A stretch of 64,000 nt of DNA. Origin: Diplocloster agilis (GTDB lineage: Bacteria; Bacillota; Clostridia; Lachnospirales; Lachnospiraceae). The notes beneath the pieces are model-generated. The model was not told where the DNA came from. It was given only the letters and a program-made list of their open reading frames with translations, and did no database searches. The stretch covers positions 1 through 64,000 of the forward strand of contig NZ_JAHQCW010000034.1 of NCBI RefSeq assembly GCF_019042275.1. Reading direction: 5' to 3'. Shown piece by piece: positions 16,321-25,528 of this stretch. The position numbers were made by a program, and so were the translations under genes. Numbering within the stretch: the first letter of the stretch is position 1; each line of letters begins with the position of its first letter.

Positions 16321-19300
16321 AGCCAGAAGTAAAAAAACTGATAATTGCCAACCTGCCCTATCTCCTGTTTGTCTATCTGTTCGGCAAGCTGGGGCAGGCA
16401 TACCGGCTGGCGTCCGGGGCGGATATTTCGGAAAAGCTGCTGCACTTCCTCGACGGGTTTTCAGCGGCCTTTGAGAGCGCCGCCCCCAGCTTCCACGGCT
16501 TTGACCTGCTAATCGGCGTGACCGGTGCGGCGCTGCTGCGGCTGATGGTGTACCTGAAAGGCAAGAACGCCAAGAAATACCGGCGCGGGGTAGAGTATGG
16601 CAGCGCCCGTTGGGGCGGCCCCAAAGATATAGCCCCGTACATCGACCCCGTGTTTGATAACAATATCCTGCTGACACAGACGGAACGCCTCACCATGAAC
16701 AACCGGCCCAAAGACCCCAAGACGGCCAGAAACAAAAACGTGCTGGTGATCGGCGGCTCCGGCAGCGGCAAGACGCGATTTTTTGTGAAGCCCAGTGCGC
16801 CCGTAAGGGCGGTATAAATCCTACCTTGAGCAAGTAGTAGGTAAAAGTATCAAGCGGCATTGTGCCGCAACCTATCATTCCCCGTCTTACCCCAAAAGGG
16901 AAACCGGAGGGCGACCATAGCATGACGGAGGACACGGGGCGCTGAAGCCTCAGAAGCGCCGGCGTGACGGAATGAAAATCCACGTATGAGGATGGAAGCT
17001 AGACTGCTTGAATGACAGCCTGAAATCGGGACCAAGAGCGTACCCCTGACGTAGAGAGGTTGTACTCGTCAGTGTTCCTGACAGTCGCATTGTTTGGCTA
17101 TGCGGCTGCTGATACTCGGAGCAGGTTCAGCCACGGGAAAGTGGAAAAAGGCGAACGTCACATACCGACAACGTGGAACGCTTGTTTATACCGTACTAAA
17201 CGGGGATTGCCTAAAGTGAAATGCCGAAAGGCTATGAAAACGCTGAAATGCGGGGTTCTGAATATTCACCATGGCAACAGAGTTCCCATAGTAGTCTGCG
17301 GACGGGAAAGCCGTCTACATGGCAAAGGGGAACAGTGAATCATTTTCAAAACAGAAAGGATGGTGTGTGAGACACTATGAGAAATCCGATTCATGTCTTG
17401 AAAAGCCTTGAAGAAAAGGCAAGTGTAAGTAACTACAAATATGAAAGATTATATCGCAACCTATACAATCCAGAGTTCTATCTCCTTGCATATGCGAACA
17501 TTGCGAAATCGCAGGGGAGCATGACGCAGGGGGTAGACGGGCAGACGCTGGACAACATGAGCCTGCCGAGAATTAACCGGATTATTGAATCCATACGCAA
17601 CAGGACATATCAGCCAAAGCCTGCAAAAAGAAAGTACATTCCTAAAAAGAACGGGAAACTTCGCCCGTTGGGAATCACTTCTACTGATGATAAGTTAGTG
17701 CAGGAAGTGGTCAGAATGATTCTTGAAGCAATCTATGAGCCGACATTCAGCAACAATTCACACGGTTTCAGACCAAAAAGAAGCTGTCACACGGCACTTA
17801 CGCAAGTGAAGAAAAACTTCACAGGTGTTACATGGATTGTCGAGGGAGACATTAAGGCGTGCTTTGATAACTTCGACCATCATGTGTTGGTTGAATTACT
17901 GCGGAAAAGGATTTCAGACGAGGCTTTTATCGGTCTAATCTGGAAGTTCCTGAAAGCCGGATATATGGAACAATGGCAGTACAACTGCACCTACTCCGGT
18001 GTTCCGCAGGGCAGCGGTATCAGTCCGATATGTGCAAACATCTACCTCAGCGAACTGGACAACTATATGCAGGAATACAAAGAAAAGTATGATTGCGAGC
18101 CAGAACGCAGAAGGACGACCAGAGAATACGAGCGGGCGTCCCGGAGATACAGAAAGGCACGTAAAGCGTTAATGGGCGCAGAAAAATCAACTCCTGAACT
18201 GGTAAAAGAATTTAAGGATTCCAGAAGGAAGAAGATGAATCAGCACTATTACAATCCGTTTGAGGAAGGCTTCAAGAAAATCCAGTACAACCGTTACGCC
18301 GATGATTTTGTAATCGGCGTTATCGGCTCCAAAAAGGACGCAGAAAAAATCAAGGAAGATGTAAAAATCTTTCTCCAAGAAAAACTGCATTTGGAAATGT
18401 CCGAGGAAAAGACGAAAGTCACCCATTCCAGTAAGCCGGTACGCTATCTGGGGTACGATTTCAAAGTAATCCATTCCAAGAACATGAAGCGTTGTAAAAA
18501 CGGCGACATGAAACGGGTGTGGTATGGAAAAGTATTCCTGTATATGCCGAAAGAAAAATGGATTAAAAAAGCGATGGAACGGGGAGCGATACAGGTGAAA
18601 CGCAACAATGACACAGGCAAAGAAATGTGGCGGCCTATGCCAAGGAAAGACCTGATGAACCGCAGCGACGCAGAGATTGTGTCTACTTTCAATTCCGAAA
18701 TTCGAGGGTTATATAACTTCTATCGGATAGCAGAAAACGTAGGCGCATTGCACAAGTATTACTACATGGTGCGGTACAGCATGTTAAAAACTCTGGCAGG
18801 AAAGCACAGAACGAATGTCAGTGTTATTAAGAAGCGGCACATGGTAAACGGAGTACTGAGAATCCCATACGATACAACTAAGGGACGTAAATACTGCGAA
18901 TTTTACCATGATGGATTCAGAAAGCACAGCGACGGCTATGACAATGTGGCAGACGTTATGCCGAGTTATAGGAAATATGACAGCAGGCACACGATAGTAA
19001 ACCGCATAAAAGCCGGAGTATGCGAGATTTGCGGGGAACATGCAGACTATTTATGTATGCACCACGTAAGAACGCTGAAATCGCTGAAAGGCAGGGATAT
19101 ATTTGAGCAGAAAATGCTGAAAATGAGAAGAAAATCTCTGGCTCTCTGCCCTGACTGCTTTGAACTCTTACACGAAACCAAAGAATCAAGGTGATTCATG
19201 GAAAGCCGGATACGCTGAGAGGTGTACGTCCGGTTTGGGAGGCGGCTCCCTGAAACCTACTGATGAAAGTCAGCAAGGCGCAGGGTGCCTACCTCATACC

Positions 19301-20625
19301 TCATGCAGTGCGTGTCCAAGGACTATCCGACCTCTTTTGTTATCACTGACCCCAAAGGCGGCCTGATCGGGGAGGTGGGCCAGCTCCTTGTGCGAAGCGG
19401 CTACCGGGTGAAAGTGCTAAATACCATCAACTTTTCCAAGAGTATGCGGTATAACCCGTTCCGCTATATCCACAGCGAAAAGGACATCTTGAAGCTGGTA
19501 AACACGCTGATCTGCAACACCAAGGGGGAGGGCGAAAAGAGCGCCGAGGATTTTTGGGTGAAGTCGGAACGGCTTTTGTACTCCGCCCTCATTGGCTATA
19601 TCTGGTATGAAGCGCCGGACGATGAAATGAATTTCACGACGCTGCTTGAAATGATTAACGCCAGTGAAGCCCGCGAGGACGACCCGGAATTTCAATCGCC
19701 GGTTGACCTGATGTTTGAACGGCTGGAAGAAAAAGACCCGGAACACTTTGCCGTGCGCCAATACCGTAAATTCCTGTTATCCGCCGGCAAGACCCGTTCC
19801 TCGATTCTGATTAGCTGCGGAGCCAGATTAGCGCCCTTCGACATCCGGGAAGTGCGGGAGCTGATGGAGGACGACGAGTTGGAGCTTGACACCATCGGGG
19901 ATGAAAAAACGGCCCTGTTCCTCATTATGAGCGACACGGACACGACCTTTAATTTCATTCTGGCTATGGTGCAGAGCCAGCTTATCAACCTTTTGTGCGA
20001 CCGGGCGGATGATAAATACGGCGGGCGGCTGCCCGTCCATGTACGGCTGATTTTGGACGAGTTCGCCAACATCGGCCAGATACCAAATTTTGACAAGCTG
20101 ATTGCCACCATCCGAAGCCGGGAAATCTCGGCTTCTATCATTTTACAAAGCCAATCGCAGCTAAAGGCCATTTACAAGGACGCGGCGGAAATCATTTCCG
20201 ACAACTGCGATTGTACGCTTTTCCTTAGTGGCAGAGGCAAGAACGCCAAGGAGATCGCGGACGTGCTGGGGAAAGAAACCATTGATAGCTACAACCAGAG
20301 CGAGAACCGGGGCGCGCAGACCTCCCATGGATTGAATTATCAGAAGTTAGGAAAGGAGTTGATGAGCCAGGACGAAATCGCAACGATGGACGGAGGCAAG
20401 TGTATTTTGCAGGTACGCGGCGTGAGGCCGTTTTTCTCGGAGAAGTACGACATTACCCGCCACCCCCGCTATAAGTACCTCTCGGACGCCGATAAAAAGA
20501 ACACCTTTGACGTGGACAGATACTTGTCGTCCATGCGCCGCAAAAAGCGGCGTGTGGTATCGGAGGATGAAGCCTTTGAGCTTTACGACATTGACCTGTC
20601 GGACGAAGATTCCGCCGACCAGTAA
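16317..20625 (+). CDS. VirD4/TraG-type coupling ATPase, split by a group II intron
   Basis: Exon 1 is 16317-16794 and exon 2 is 19298-20625; joined they give 1806 bases, 601 residues. Unspliced translation stops at 16817. Exon 1 has two N-terminal membrane segments and the Walker A GGSGSGKT with Lys152. The intron sits after codon 159 plus one base, and joining AAGCCCA to ACCTCATG rebuilds KPNLMQC. Exon 2 carries ITDPKGG, the Walker B LILDEFANIGQIPNFD and the ILQSQSQLKAIY helicase-like motif. The protein docks the relaxosome to the secretion channel. It starts with GTG overlapping the pcfB stop. Transfer competence should depend on intron splicing. Confidence 0.9.
16795..19297 (+). mobile_element. 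Group II intron inserted in virD4
   Basis: A 2503-base ribozyme-retroelement. The 5' end is GTGCGCCC (16795), matching the GUGYG consensus, and the 3' end is ...CCTACCTCAT (19297), ending in AY. Domain V is a canonical 34-nt hairpin at 19203-19236 with the AGC catalytic triad at 19204-19206. Domain VI follows, and domain IV carries the maturase gene. Boundaries were set by restoring the VirD4 reading frame across the exons. Confidence 0.9.
17377..19194 (+). CDS. ltrA: Group II intron reverse transcriptase/maturase
   Basis: A 605-residue intron-encoded protein. It has a reverse transcriptase domain (about 60-400, with the catalytic NRYADDFVIG near residue 307), a maturase X domain (about 440-530, LYNFYRIAENVGALHKYYYMVRYSMLKTLAGKH) and a C-terminal HNH endonuclease (about 548-600). 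The HNH shows Cys pairs CEICG and CPDC around MHHVRTL. All expected catalytic motifs are intact, so the intron may still be mobile. The ATG has AGAAAGGA upstream. It assists splicing of its host intron and drives retrohoming. Confidence 0.95.
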   Translation: MRNPIHVLKSLEEKASVSNYKYERLYRNLYNPEFYLLAYANIAKSQGSMTQGVDGQTLDNMSLPRINRIIESIRNRTYQPKPAKRKYIPKKNGKLRPLGITSTDDKLVQEVVRMILEAIYEPTFSNNSHGFRPKRSCHTALTQVKKNFTGVTWIVEGDIKACFDNFDHHVLVELLRKRISDEAFIGLIWKFLKAGYMEQWQYNCTYSGVPQGSGISPICANIYLSELDNYMQEYKEKYDCEPERRRTTREYERASRRYRKARKALMGAEKSTPELVKEFKDSRRKKMNQHYYNPFEEGFKKIQYNRYADDFVIGVIGSKKDAEKIKEDVKIFLQEKLHLEMSEEKTKVTHSSKPVRYLGYDFKVIHSKNMKRCKNGDMKRVWYGKVFLYMPKEKWIKKAMERGAIQVKRNNDTGKEMWRPMPRKDLMNRSDAEIVSTFNSEIRGLYNFYRIAENVGALHKYYYMVRYSMLKTLAGKHRTNVSVIKKRHMVNGVLRIPYDTTKGRKYCEFYHDGFRKHSDGYDNVADVMPSYRKYDSRHTIVNRIKAGVCEICGEHADYLCMHHVRTLKSLKGRDIFEQKMLKMRRKSLALCPDCFELLHETKESR

Positions 20626-20654
20626 GGCGGCTGGCAAAGAAAGGAGCCTGACCT

Positions 20655-20882
20655 ATGAAACACTCGGACGAAATTACATTTGCGGATTGCTTCAAGTCGA
20701 TAGAGAACGTCTATCGCGCCATTTTTTCTGTTGCCGTCATGTGCCGGTGGATAGCGGAACACAACACCGTCCCCACCGACGCGGAGGCCGTACAGATGGA
20801 AATGGAAATCAACCGGCAAGTGTGTGACGCATGGGCGGAAATCTATGTGACTGCCCTGCGGGAATGGCTGGGCGGCCAATAA
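20655..20882 (+). CDS. Conserved small ICE protein
   Basis: A 75-residue helical acidic protein, MKHSDEITFADCFKSIENVYRAIF, with AAAGGAG before the ATG. It lies between virD4 and the Maff2 gene, where Tn1549-like elements usually carry a short uncharacterised reading frame. A rho-independent terminator follows. No function is assigned. Confidence 0.6.
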   Translation: MKHSDEITFADCFKSIENVYRAIFSVAVMCRWIAEHNTVPTDAEAVQMEMEINRQVCDAWAEIYVTALREWLGGQ

Positions 20883-20910
20883 CTCCGGGCCGCCTGCGGA
20901 TTGTGACGCT

Positions 20911-20940
20911 GTTGCCGGGAAATGACCGGCAGCTTTTTTT
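20911..20940 (+). terminator. Terminator before Maff2 gene
   Basis: GTTGCCGG (20911-20918) pairs with CCGGCAGC (20926-20933) around GAAATGA, and seven T residues follow. It separates the pcfB-virD4 unit from the mating-channel unit, so partial read-through may set their ratio. Confidence 0.75.
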
Positions 20941-20982
20941 GAAACCAAACAACATCACAATCTGAATGTATGGAGGTAATTT

Positions 20983-21198
20983 ATGGATTTTTTCAATTCT
21001 GCTGTTGACGTTTTACAGACTATCGTTGTGGGCCTCGGCGGTGCGCTTTGCGTGTGGGGAGGTGTCAATCTTTTGGAGGGGTACGGGCAGGACAACCCGG
21101 CCTCCAAAAGCCAAGGGGTCAAGCAGTTAGTCGCGGGCGGCGGCGTGGCGCTGATCGGCGTTACCCTTGTTCCGCTGCTCTCCGGGCTGCTGGGATAA
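20983..21198 (+). CDS. Maff2-family small membrane protein
   Basis: A 71-residue protein with two membrane segments, VVGLGGALCVWGGVNLLEGY and LVAGGGVALIGVTLVPLL, separated by a polar loop QDNPASKSQG. It matches the Maff2 family that precedes the TrbL-like gene in Tn1549 elements. By size, topology and position it may correspond to the pilin-like or VirB2/TrbC-type subunit of the channel; that role is inference. ATGGAGG serves as ribosome binding site. Confidence 0.8.
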   Translation: MDFFNSAVDVLQTIVVGLGGALCVWGGVNLLEGYGQDNPASKSQGVKQLVAGGGVALIGVTLVPLLSGLLG

Positions 21199-21233
21199 CC
21201 GGCCCAATGCCAACCGCTAACCTTAGAATCGCC

Positions 21234-21266
21234 CCCGCGCCCTCCCTCTTTTTGGGAGGGCGCGGG
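21234..21266 (+). promoter_or_regulatory. Strong intercistronic hairpin
   Basis: A perfect 13-base stem CCCGCGCCCTCCC (21234-21246) and GGGAGGGCGCGGG (21254-21266) with a T-rich seven-base loop sits directly before the AAAGGAGG of the TrbL-like gene. There is no downstream U-run. It likely stabilises the upstream small-protein mRNA or limits translation of the next gene. Confidence 0.6.
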
Positions 21267-21283
21267 AAAGGAGGTGTACCCAC

Positions 21284-22147
21284 ATGATCGGTGATTTGAT
21301 TGGGGAATGGATAAAAGGAATCCTGATTGACGGTATCATGGGGAACCTGTCAGGGCTGTTTAACACCGTGAATACCAAAGTCGGGGAAATCGCGTCGGAC
21401 GTGGGGAGTACCCCGCAGGACTGGAACGGCGGTATTTTTTCTATGCTGCAATCCCTGTCGGAAACGGTAATCGTCCCTATCGCGGCGGCCATTCTCGCCC
21501 TTGTGATGTGCTATGAGCTGATTGAAATGATTGTAGAAAAGAACAATATGCACGATTTTGACAGCTCCATGTTTTTCCGCTGGATGTTCAAGAGCGCCTT
21601 TGCCATCCTCATTGTGACGAACACATGGAATATCGTCATGGGCGTGTTCGACGCCACGCAACAAGTCGTCAACCAGAGCGCCGGGGTAATCATCGGGGAA
21701 ACCAGCATTGACTTTGACACGCTGCTGCCTGATCTGGAAAGCCGCCTTGACGCGATGGACATTGGGCCGCTGCTCGGCCTGTGGTTCCAGACCCTTGTGG
21801 TGGGGCTGACGATGAACATTCTTTCCATCTGCATTTTCCTTGTGACCTACGGGAGAATGATTGAAATATACGCTGTGACCGCGCTGGGGCCTATCCCCCT
21901 TGCCACGCTGGGAAACGCGGAGTGGCGCGGCGTCGGCCAGAACTATTTGAAATCCCTGCTGGCGCTGGGCTTCCAAGCCTTTCTCATTATGGTGGTTGTC
22001 GGGATTTATGCGGTGCTGATTCAGGAGATCGGCACGGCGGACGACATTTCCGGCGCGATATGGGGCTGTATGGGCTATACCGTTTTGCTTTGCTTCTGTC
22101 TGTTCAAGACCGGCAGCATATCGAAAGCCGTATTTACTGCACACTGA
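21284..22147 (+). CDS. VirB6/TrbL-like conjugal transfer membrane protein
   Basis: A 287-residue polytopic protein with about five or six membrane segments. Its block ETVIVPIAAAILALVMCYELIEMI is followed by a conserved MFFRWMFKSAFAILIVTNTWNIVMG. It corresponds to the inner-membrane channel component (VirB6/TrbL role) of the type IV secretion-like system in Tn1549 elements. The start has AAAGGAGGTG. It is followed in the same frame, after a TGA, by the MT-A70 gene. Confidence 0.75.
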   Translation: MIGDLIGEWIKGILIDGIMGNLSGLFNTVNTKVGEIASDVGSTPQDWNGGIFSMLQSLSETVIVPIAAAILALVMCYELIEMIVEKNNMHDFDSSMFFRWMFKSAFAILIVTNTWNIVMGVFDATQQVVNQSAGVIIGETSIDFDTLLPDLESRLDAMDIGPLLGLWFQTLVVGLTMNILSICIFLVTYGRMIEIYAVTALGPIPLATLGNAEWRGVGQNYLKSLLALGFQAFLIMVVVGIYAVLIQEIGTADDISGAIWGCMGYTVLLCFCLFKTGSISKAVFTAH

Positions 22148-22168
22148 CAGACAGGAGGAACACCAACC

Positions 22169-22735
22169 ATAGAGGAAACACAAAAGAAAACCTACAACAT
22201 CATTTACGCCGACCCGCCGTGGCGCTATGAACGGAAAGCGGTACAGGGGGCGGCGGAAAAGCACTATCCCACGATGGGGATTGACGAGCTGTGCGCCCTG
22301 CCAGTGGAAACGCTGGCTGACCGGGACTGCCTGCTGTTTTTGTGGGCCACATTCCCGCAGCTTCCAGAGGCGTTGCGGCTGATTAAGGCGTGGGGCTTCA
22401 CATTCAAGACCGTGGCCTTTGTCTGGCTGAAATTAAACCGCAAAAGCCCCACATGGTTTTACGGGCTGGGCTACTGGACAAGGGGAAACGCGGAAATCTG
22501 CCTGCTTGCCAAGCGGGGCCAGCCGAAGCGCCATTCTAAAAGCGTCCATCAGTTTATCATTTCCCCCATTGAGGAACACAGCAAGAAACCAGACATTACC
22601 CGCGAGAAAATCATAGAGCTGGCGGGCGACCTGCCTCGCGTGGAACTGTTCGCAAGACAGAAAACCCCCGGCTGGGAGGTGTGGGGCAACGAAGTGGACA
22701 GCGACGTTTCACTGTCCGTATCAGAAACGAGGTGA
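22169..22735 (+). CDS. MT-A70-family adenine methyltransferase, non-ATG start
   Basis: The 188-residue frame from 22169 contains the catalytic YADPPWRY (DPPW motif) and the SAM-binding region near the C-terminus (TRGNAEICLLAKRG). The first ATG in frame (22274) lies after DPPW and would remove it. The reading frame is open back to the TrbL-like stop at 22145-22147. An AGGAGG at 22153-22158 points to initiation at the ATA at 22169 (residues IEETQKKTY), where an ATG would be expected. Either a rare ATA start is used or the gene is crippled by a point mutation. It probably methylates N6-adenine in element DNA. Confidence 0.7.
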   Translation: MEETQKKTYNIIYADPPWRYERKAVQGAAEKHYPTMGIDELCALPVETLADRDCLLFLWATFPQLPEALRLIKAWGFTFKTVAFVWLKLNRKSPTWFYGLGYWTRGNAEICLLAKRGQPKRHSKSVHQFIISPIEEHSKKPDITREKIIELAGDLPRVELFARQKTPGWEVWGNEVDSDVSLSVSETR

Positions 22736-22741
22736 TATTTT

Positions 22742-23191
22742 ATGGCTTATGTAACTGTTCCCAAGGATTTTACCCGCGTGAAATCCAAGGTGGTGTTTGG
22801 GCTGACGAAACGGCAGCTCATTTGTTTTGGCGGTGCGCTGCTTGTAGGCGTCCCGCTTTTCTTTTTACTTAGGGGCCGCGTCCCCACTAGCGCGGCGGCA
22901 CTGATTATGGTGTTCGCCATGCTTCCGGGCCTGCTTCTGGCCCTCTATGAGCGCCACGGCCAGCCCCTTGAAGTGGTGGTATGGCAGATCATCCAGTGCT
23001 GCTTTCTTATGCCGAAAGAGCGCCCCTACCAGACCAACAACGCCTATTCTGCCCTTGTGCGGCAGCGACAAATGGAAAAGGAGGTAAACGCCATTGTCCA
23101 AAAAGCAAAGGAACGAAGCGCCGGAAAAAAAGCCGGTAAAGCTGACCCGCGCAGAAAAGAAAGAGATTCAGGCCGTCATCCGCAAGTATAA
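22742..23191 (+). CDS. PrgI-family conjugation membrane protein
   Basis: A 149-residue protein with two hydrophobic helices near the N-terminus, LICFGGALLVGVPLFFLL and TSAAALIMVFAMLPGLLLALY, followed by a basic cytoplasmic tail. MAYVTVPKDFTRVKSKVVFGLTKRQ is the PrgI start signature. It is a VirB3-like subunit that works with the VirB4 ATPase. Its last 98 bases overlap the virB4 gene in another frame, an arrangement usual for this pair. Confidence 0.85.
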   Translation: MAYVTVPKDFTRVKSKVVFGLTKRQLICFGGALLVGVPLFFLLRGRVPTSAAALIMVFAMLPGLLLALYERHGQPLEVVVWQIIQCCFLMPKERPYQTNNAYSALVRQRQMEKEVNAIVQKAKERSAGKKAGKADPRRKERDSGRHPQV

Positions 23192-25499
23192 GGGCGACGG
23201 CAAGCCCCACTCCGCACAGGAGAGTATTCCCTACGAGGCCATGTATCAGGACGGGATTTGCCGCCTGACGCCCCGCACGTTCTCCAAGTGTATCGAGTTT
23301 GCGGACATCAGCTATCAGCTCGCGCAGGCGGACACCAAGACGGCCATCTTTGAAAACCTGTGCGATTTATACAACTATCTGGACGCCTCTATCCACGTCC
23401 AGTTTTCTTTTATCAACCACAAGATCGACCCTAAGCAGTACGCCAAGAGCTTTGAAATCCGGGCGCAGGGGGATGATTTTGACGACATCCGGGCCGAGTA
23501 TTCCGCCATCCTGAAAGACCAGCTTGTAAGCGGGAACAACGGCCTCATGAAACGGAAATTCCTGACCTACACCATCGAGGCCGACAACCTGAAACTGGCC
23601 CGCGCAAGGCTGCGCCGCATTGAAACCGACCTCTTAGGCTATTTCAAGAGCATGGGGGCCGTGGCGTGGGGGCTGGACGCGAAAGCTCGTCTGGAAGTCA
23701 TGTACAGCATTTTCCACCCGGACGGGGAGCCGTTTCCATTCGATTGGAAATGGCTGGCCCCCTCCGGCCTCTCCACCAAGGACTTTATCGCCCCGTCCTC
23801 GTTCCGTTTCGGAAATGCCCGGCTGTTTGGGCTGGGTGGCAAGTATGGGGCTGTGAGCTTCTTAAACATCCTTTCCCCGGAGCTGTCGGATGAAATGCTG
23901 GCGGACTTCCTCAACACGGAAAACGGGATTGTCGTCAACCTCCATGTGCAGGCCATCGACCAGAGCGAGGCCATTAAAACCGTCAAGCGGAAAATCACCG
24001 ACCTTGACGCCATGAAGATTCAGGAACAGAAACGGGCCGTCCGCAGCGGTTACGACATGGATATACTTCCCAGCGACCTTGCCACCTACGGGCAGGACGC
24101 CAAGGAGCTATTAAAGACCTTGCAGAGCCGGAATGAACGGATGTTTCAGCTCACCTTTCTGGTGCTGAACACCGCCGACACCCGGCAAAAGCTGGACAAC
24201 GATGTATTTTGGGCCGCAGGCGTGGCGCAGAAATACAACTGTTCGCTTGTCCGTCTGGACTACCAGCAGGAGCAGGGCCTTATGAGCAGCCTCCCTTTGG
24301 GGGCCAGCCACATCAAAATTGAGCGTTCCCTGACGACTTCCAGCGTAGCCGTATTCGTGCCTTTCGTGACGCAGGAGCTTTTTCAGGGCGGCGACGCCAT
24401 GTATTACGGCGTCAACGCCAAGACCGGCAACATGATTATGCTGGACAGGAAGCGGGCGCGCTGCCCCAACGGTTTAAAGCTGGGAACCCCCGGAAGCGGC
24501 AAGTCCATGAGCTGTAAATCCGAGATTTTGAGCGTGTTCCTCTGTACGCCGGACGACGTGTATATCTGTGACCCGGAGGCGGAGTATTACCCCCTTGTCA
24601 AGCGGCTTCACGGTCAGGTGGTGAAGCTCTCGCCCACCAGCAAAAGCTATGTGAATCCGCTGGACATCAACCTGAATTACTCCGAGGATGAAAGCCCGCT
24701 GGCCTTAAAATCCGACTTTGTGCTGTCGTTCTGTGAGCTTGTCATGGGCGGCAAGAACGGGCTGGAAGCCATCGAAAAGACGGTGATTGACCGGGCCGTG
24801 CAGGTGATCTACCGGCTCTATCTGGCAGACCCCCGCCCGGAAAATATGCCAATACTTTCCGATCTCCACCAAGCCCTGTTAGACCAGCATATCCCGGAGG
24901 CTGACCGGGTGGCGCAGGCCCTTGACCTGTATGTGTCCGGCTCCCTGAACGTCTTTAACCACCGTACCAACGTGGACATTGAAAGCCGGATTGTGGCCTT
25001 TGACATCAAGGAGTTAGGCAAGCAGCTAAAGAAAATCGGTATGCTGATTGTCCAAGACCAGATTTGGGGCCGGGTGACGCAGAACCGCAGCCAGGGCAAG
25101 GCGACGTGGTTCTTTTGTGATGAATTTCACCTGCTTTTGCGGGAGGAACAAACGGCGGCCTTTTCCTGCGAGATTTGGAAGCGTTTCAGGAAGTGGGGCG
25201 GCGTCCCGACAGGTGCCACCCAGAACGTGAAAGACCTCCTTTCCTCCCCGGAAATCGAGAACATTTTGGAAAACAGCGACTTTATCTGCCTGTTAAATCA
25301 GGCCAGCGGTGATAGGAAAATCCTTGCGGAACGGCTGAACATTTCCCCCCAGCAGCTACGGTATGTGGACAATTCCGAACCCGGCGAGGGGCTTTTGATT
25401 TATGAGAACGTGATTCTGCCGTTTAAGAACCCGATCCCGAAGAACACGCAGCTCTACCAGATCATGACGACCCGGTTAGGCGAGGGGGCCACAATATGA
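23094..25499 (+). CDS. VirB4-type conjugation ATPase
   Basis: An 801-residue protein from a TTG start at 23094 with AAAGGAGG before it. The N-terminal third is the VirB4 membrane-associated domain. The ATPase core has Walker A GTPGSGKS (about 464-471), ICDPEAEY just after it, and Walker B WFFCDEFHLLL near residue 680. The GGVPTGATQNVKDLL stretch is the conserved motif that follows. It powers assembly and substrate movement in the mating channel together with PrgI and the TrbL-like protein. Confidence 0.92.
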   Translation: MSKKQRNEAPEKKPVKLTRAEKKEIQAVIRKYKGDGKPHSAQESIPYEAMYQDGICRLTPRTFSKCIEFADISYQLAQADTKTAIFENLCDLYNYLDASIHVQFSFINHKIDPKQYAKSFEIRAQGDDFDDIRAEYSAILKDQLVSGNNGLMKRKFLTYTIEADNLKLARARLRRIETDLLGYFKSMGAVAWGLDAKARLEVMYSIFHPDGEPFPFDWKWLAPSGLSTKDFIAPSSFRFGNARLFGLGGKYGAVSFLNILSPELSDEMLADFLNTENGIVVNLHVQAIDQSEAIKTVKRKITDLDAMKIQEQKRAVRSGYDMDILPSDLATYGQDAKELLKTLQSRNERMFQLTFLVLNTADTRQKLDNDVFWAAGVAQKYNCSLVRLDYQQEQGLMSSLPLGASHIKIERSLTTSSVAVFVPFVTQELFQGGDAMYYGVNAKTGNMIMLDRKRARCPNGLKLGTPGSGKSMSCKSEILSVFLCTPDDVYICDPEAEYYPLVKRLHGQVVKLSPTSKSYVNPLDINLNYSEDESPLALKSDFVLSFCELVMGGKNGLEAIEKTVIDRAVQVIYRLYLADPRPENMPILSDLHQALLDQHIPEADRVAQALDLYVSGSLNVFNHRTNVDIESRIVAFDIKELGKQLKKIGMLIVQDQIWGRVTQNRSQGKATWFFCDEFHLLLREEQTAAFSCEIWKRFRKWGGVPTGATQNVKDLLSSPEIENILENSDFICLLNQASGDRKILAERLNISPQQLRYVDNSEPGEGLLIYENVILPFKNPIPKNTQLYQIMTTRLGEGATI

Positions 25500-25528
25500 G
25501 CGCCGGGCCAGATAGGAGGTGATTTACC

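Noticed and set aside
16795-17376. Small open frame (17060-17338) in the 5' part of the intron
   Set aside because: It lies in group II intron domains I-III, which are structural RNA; there is no ribosome binding site.
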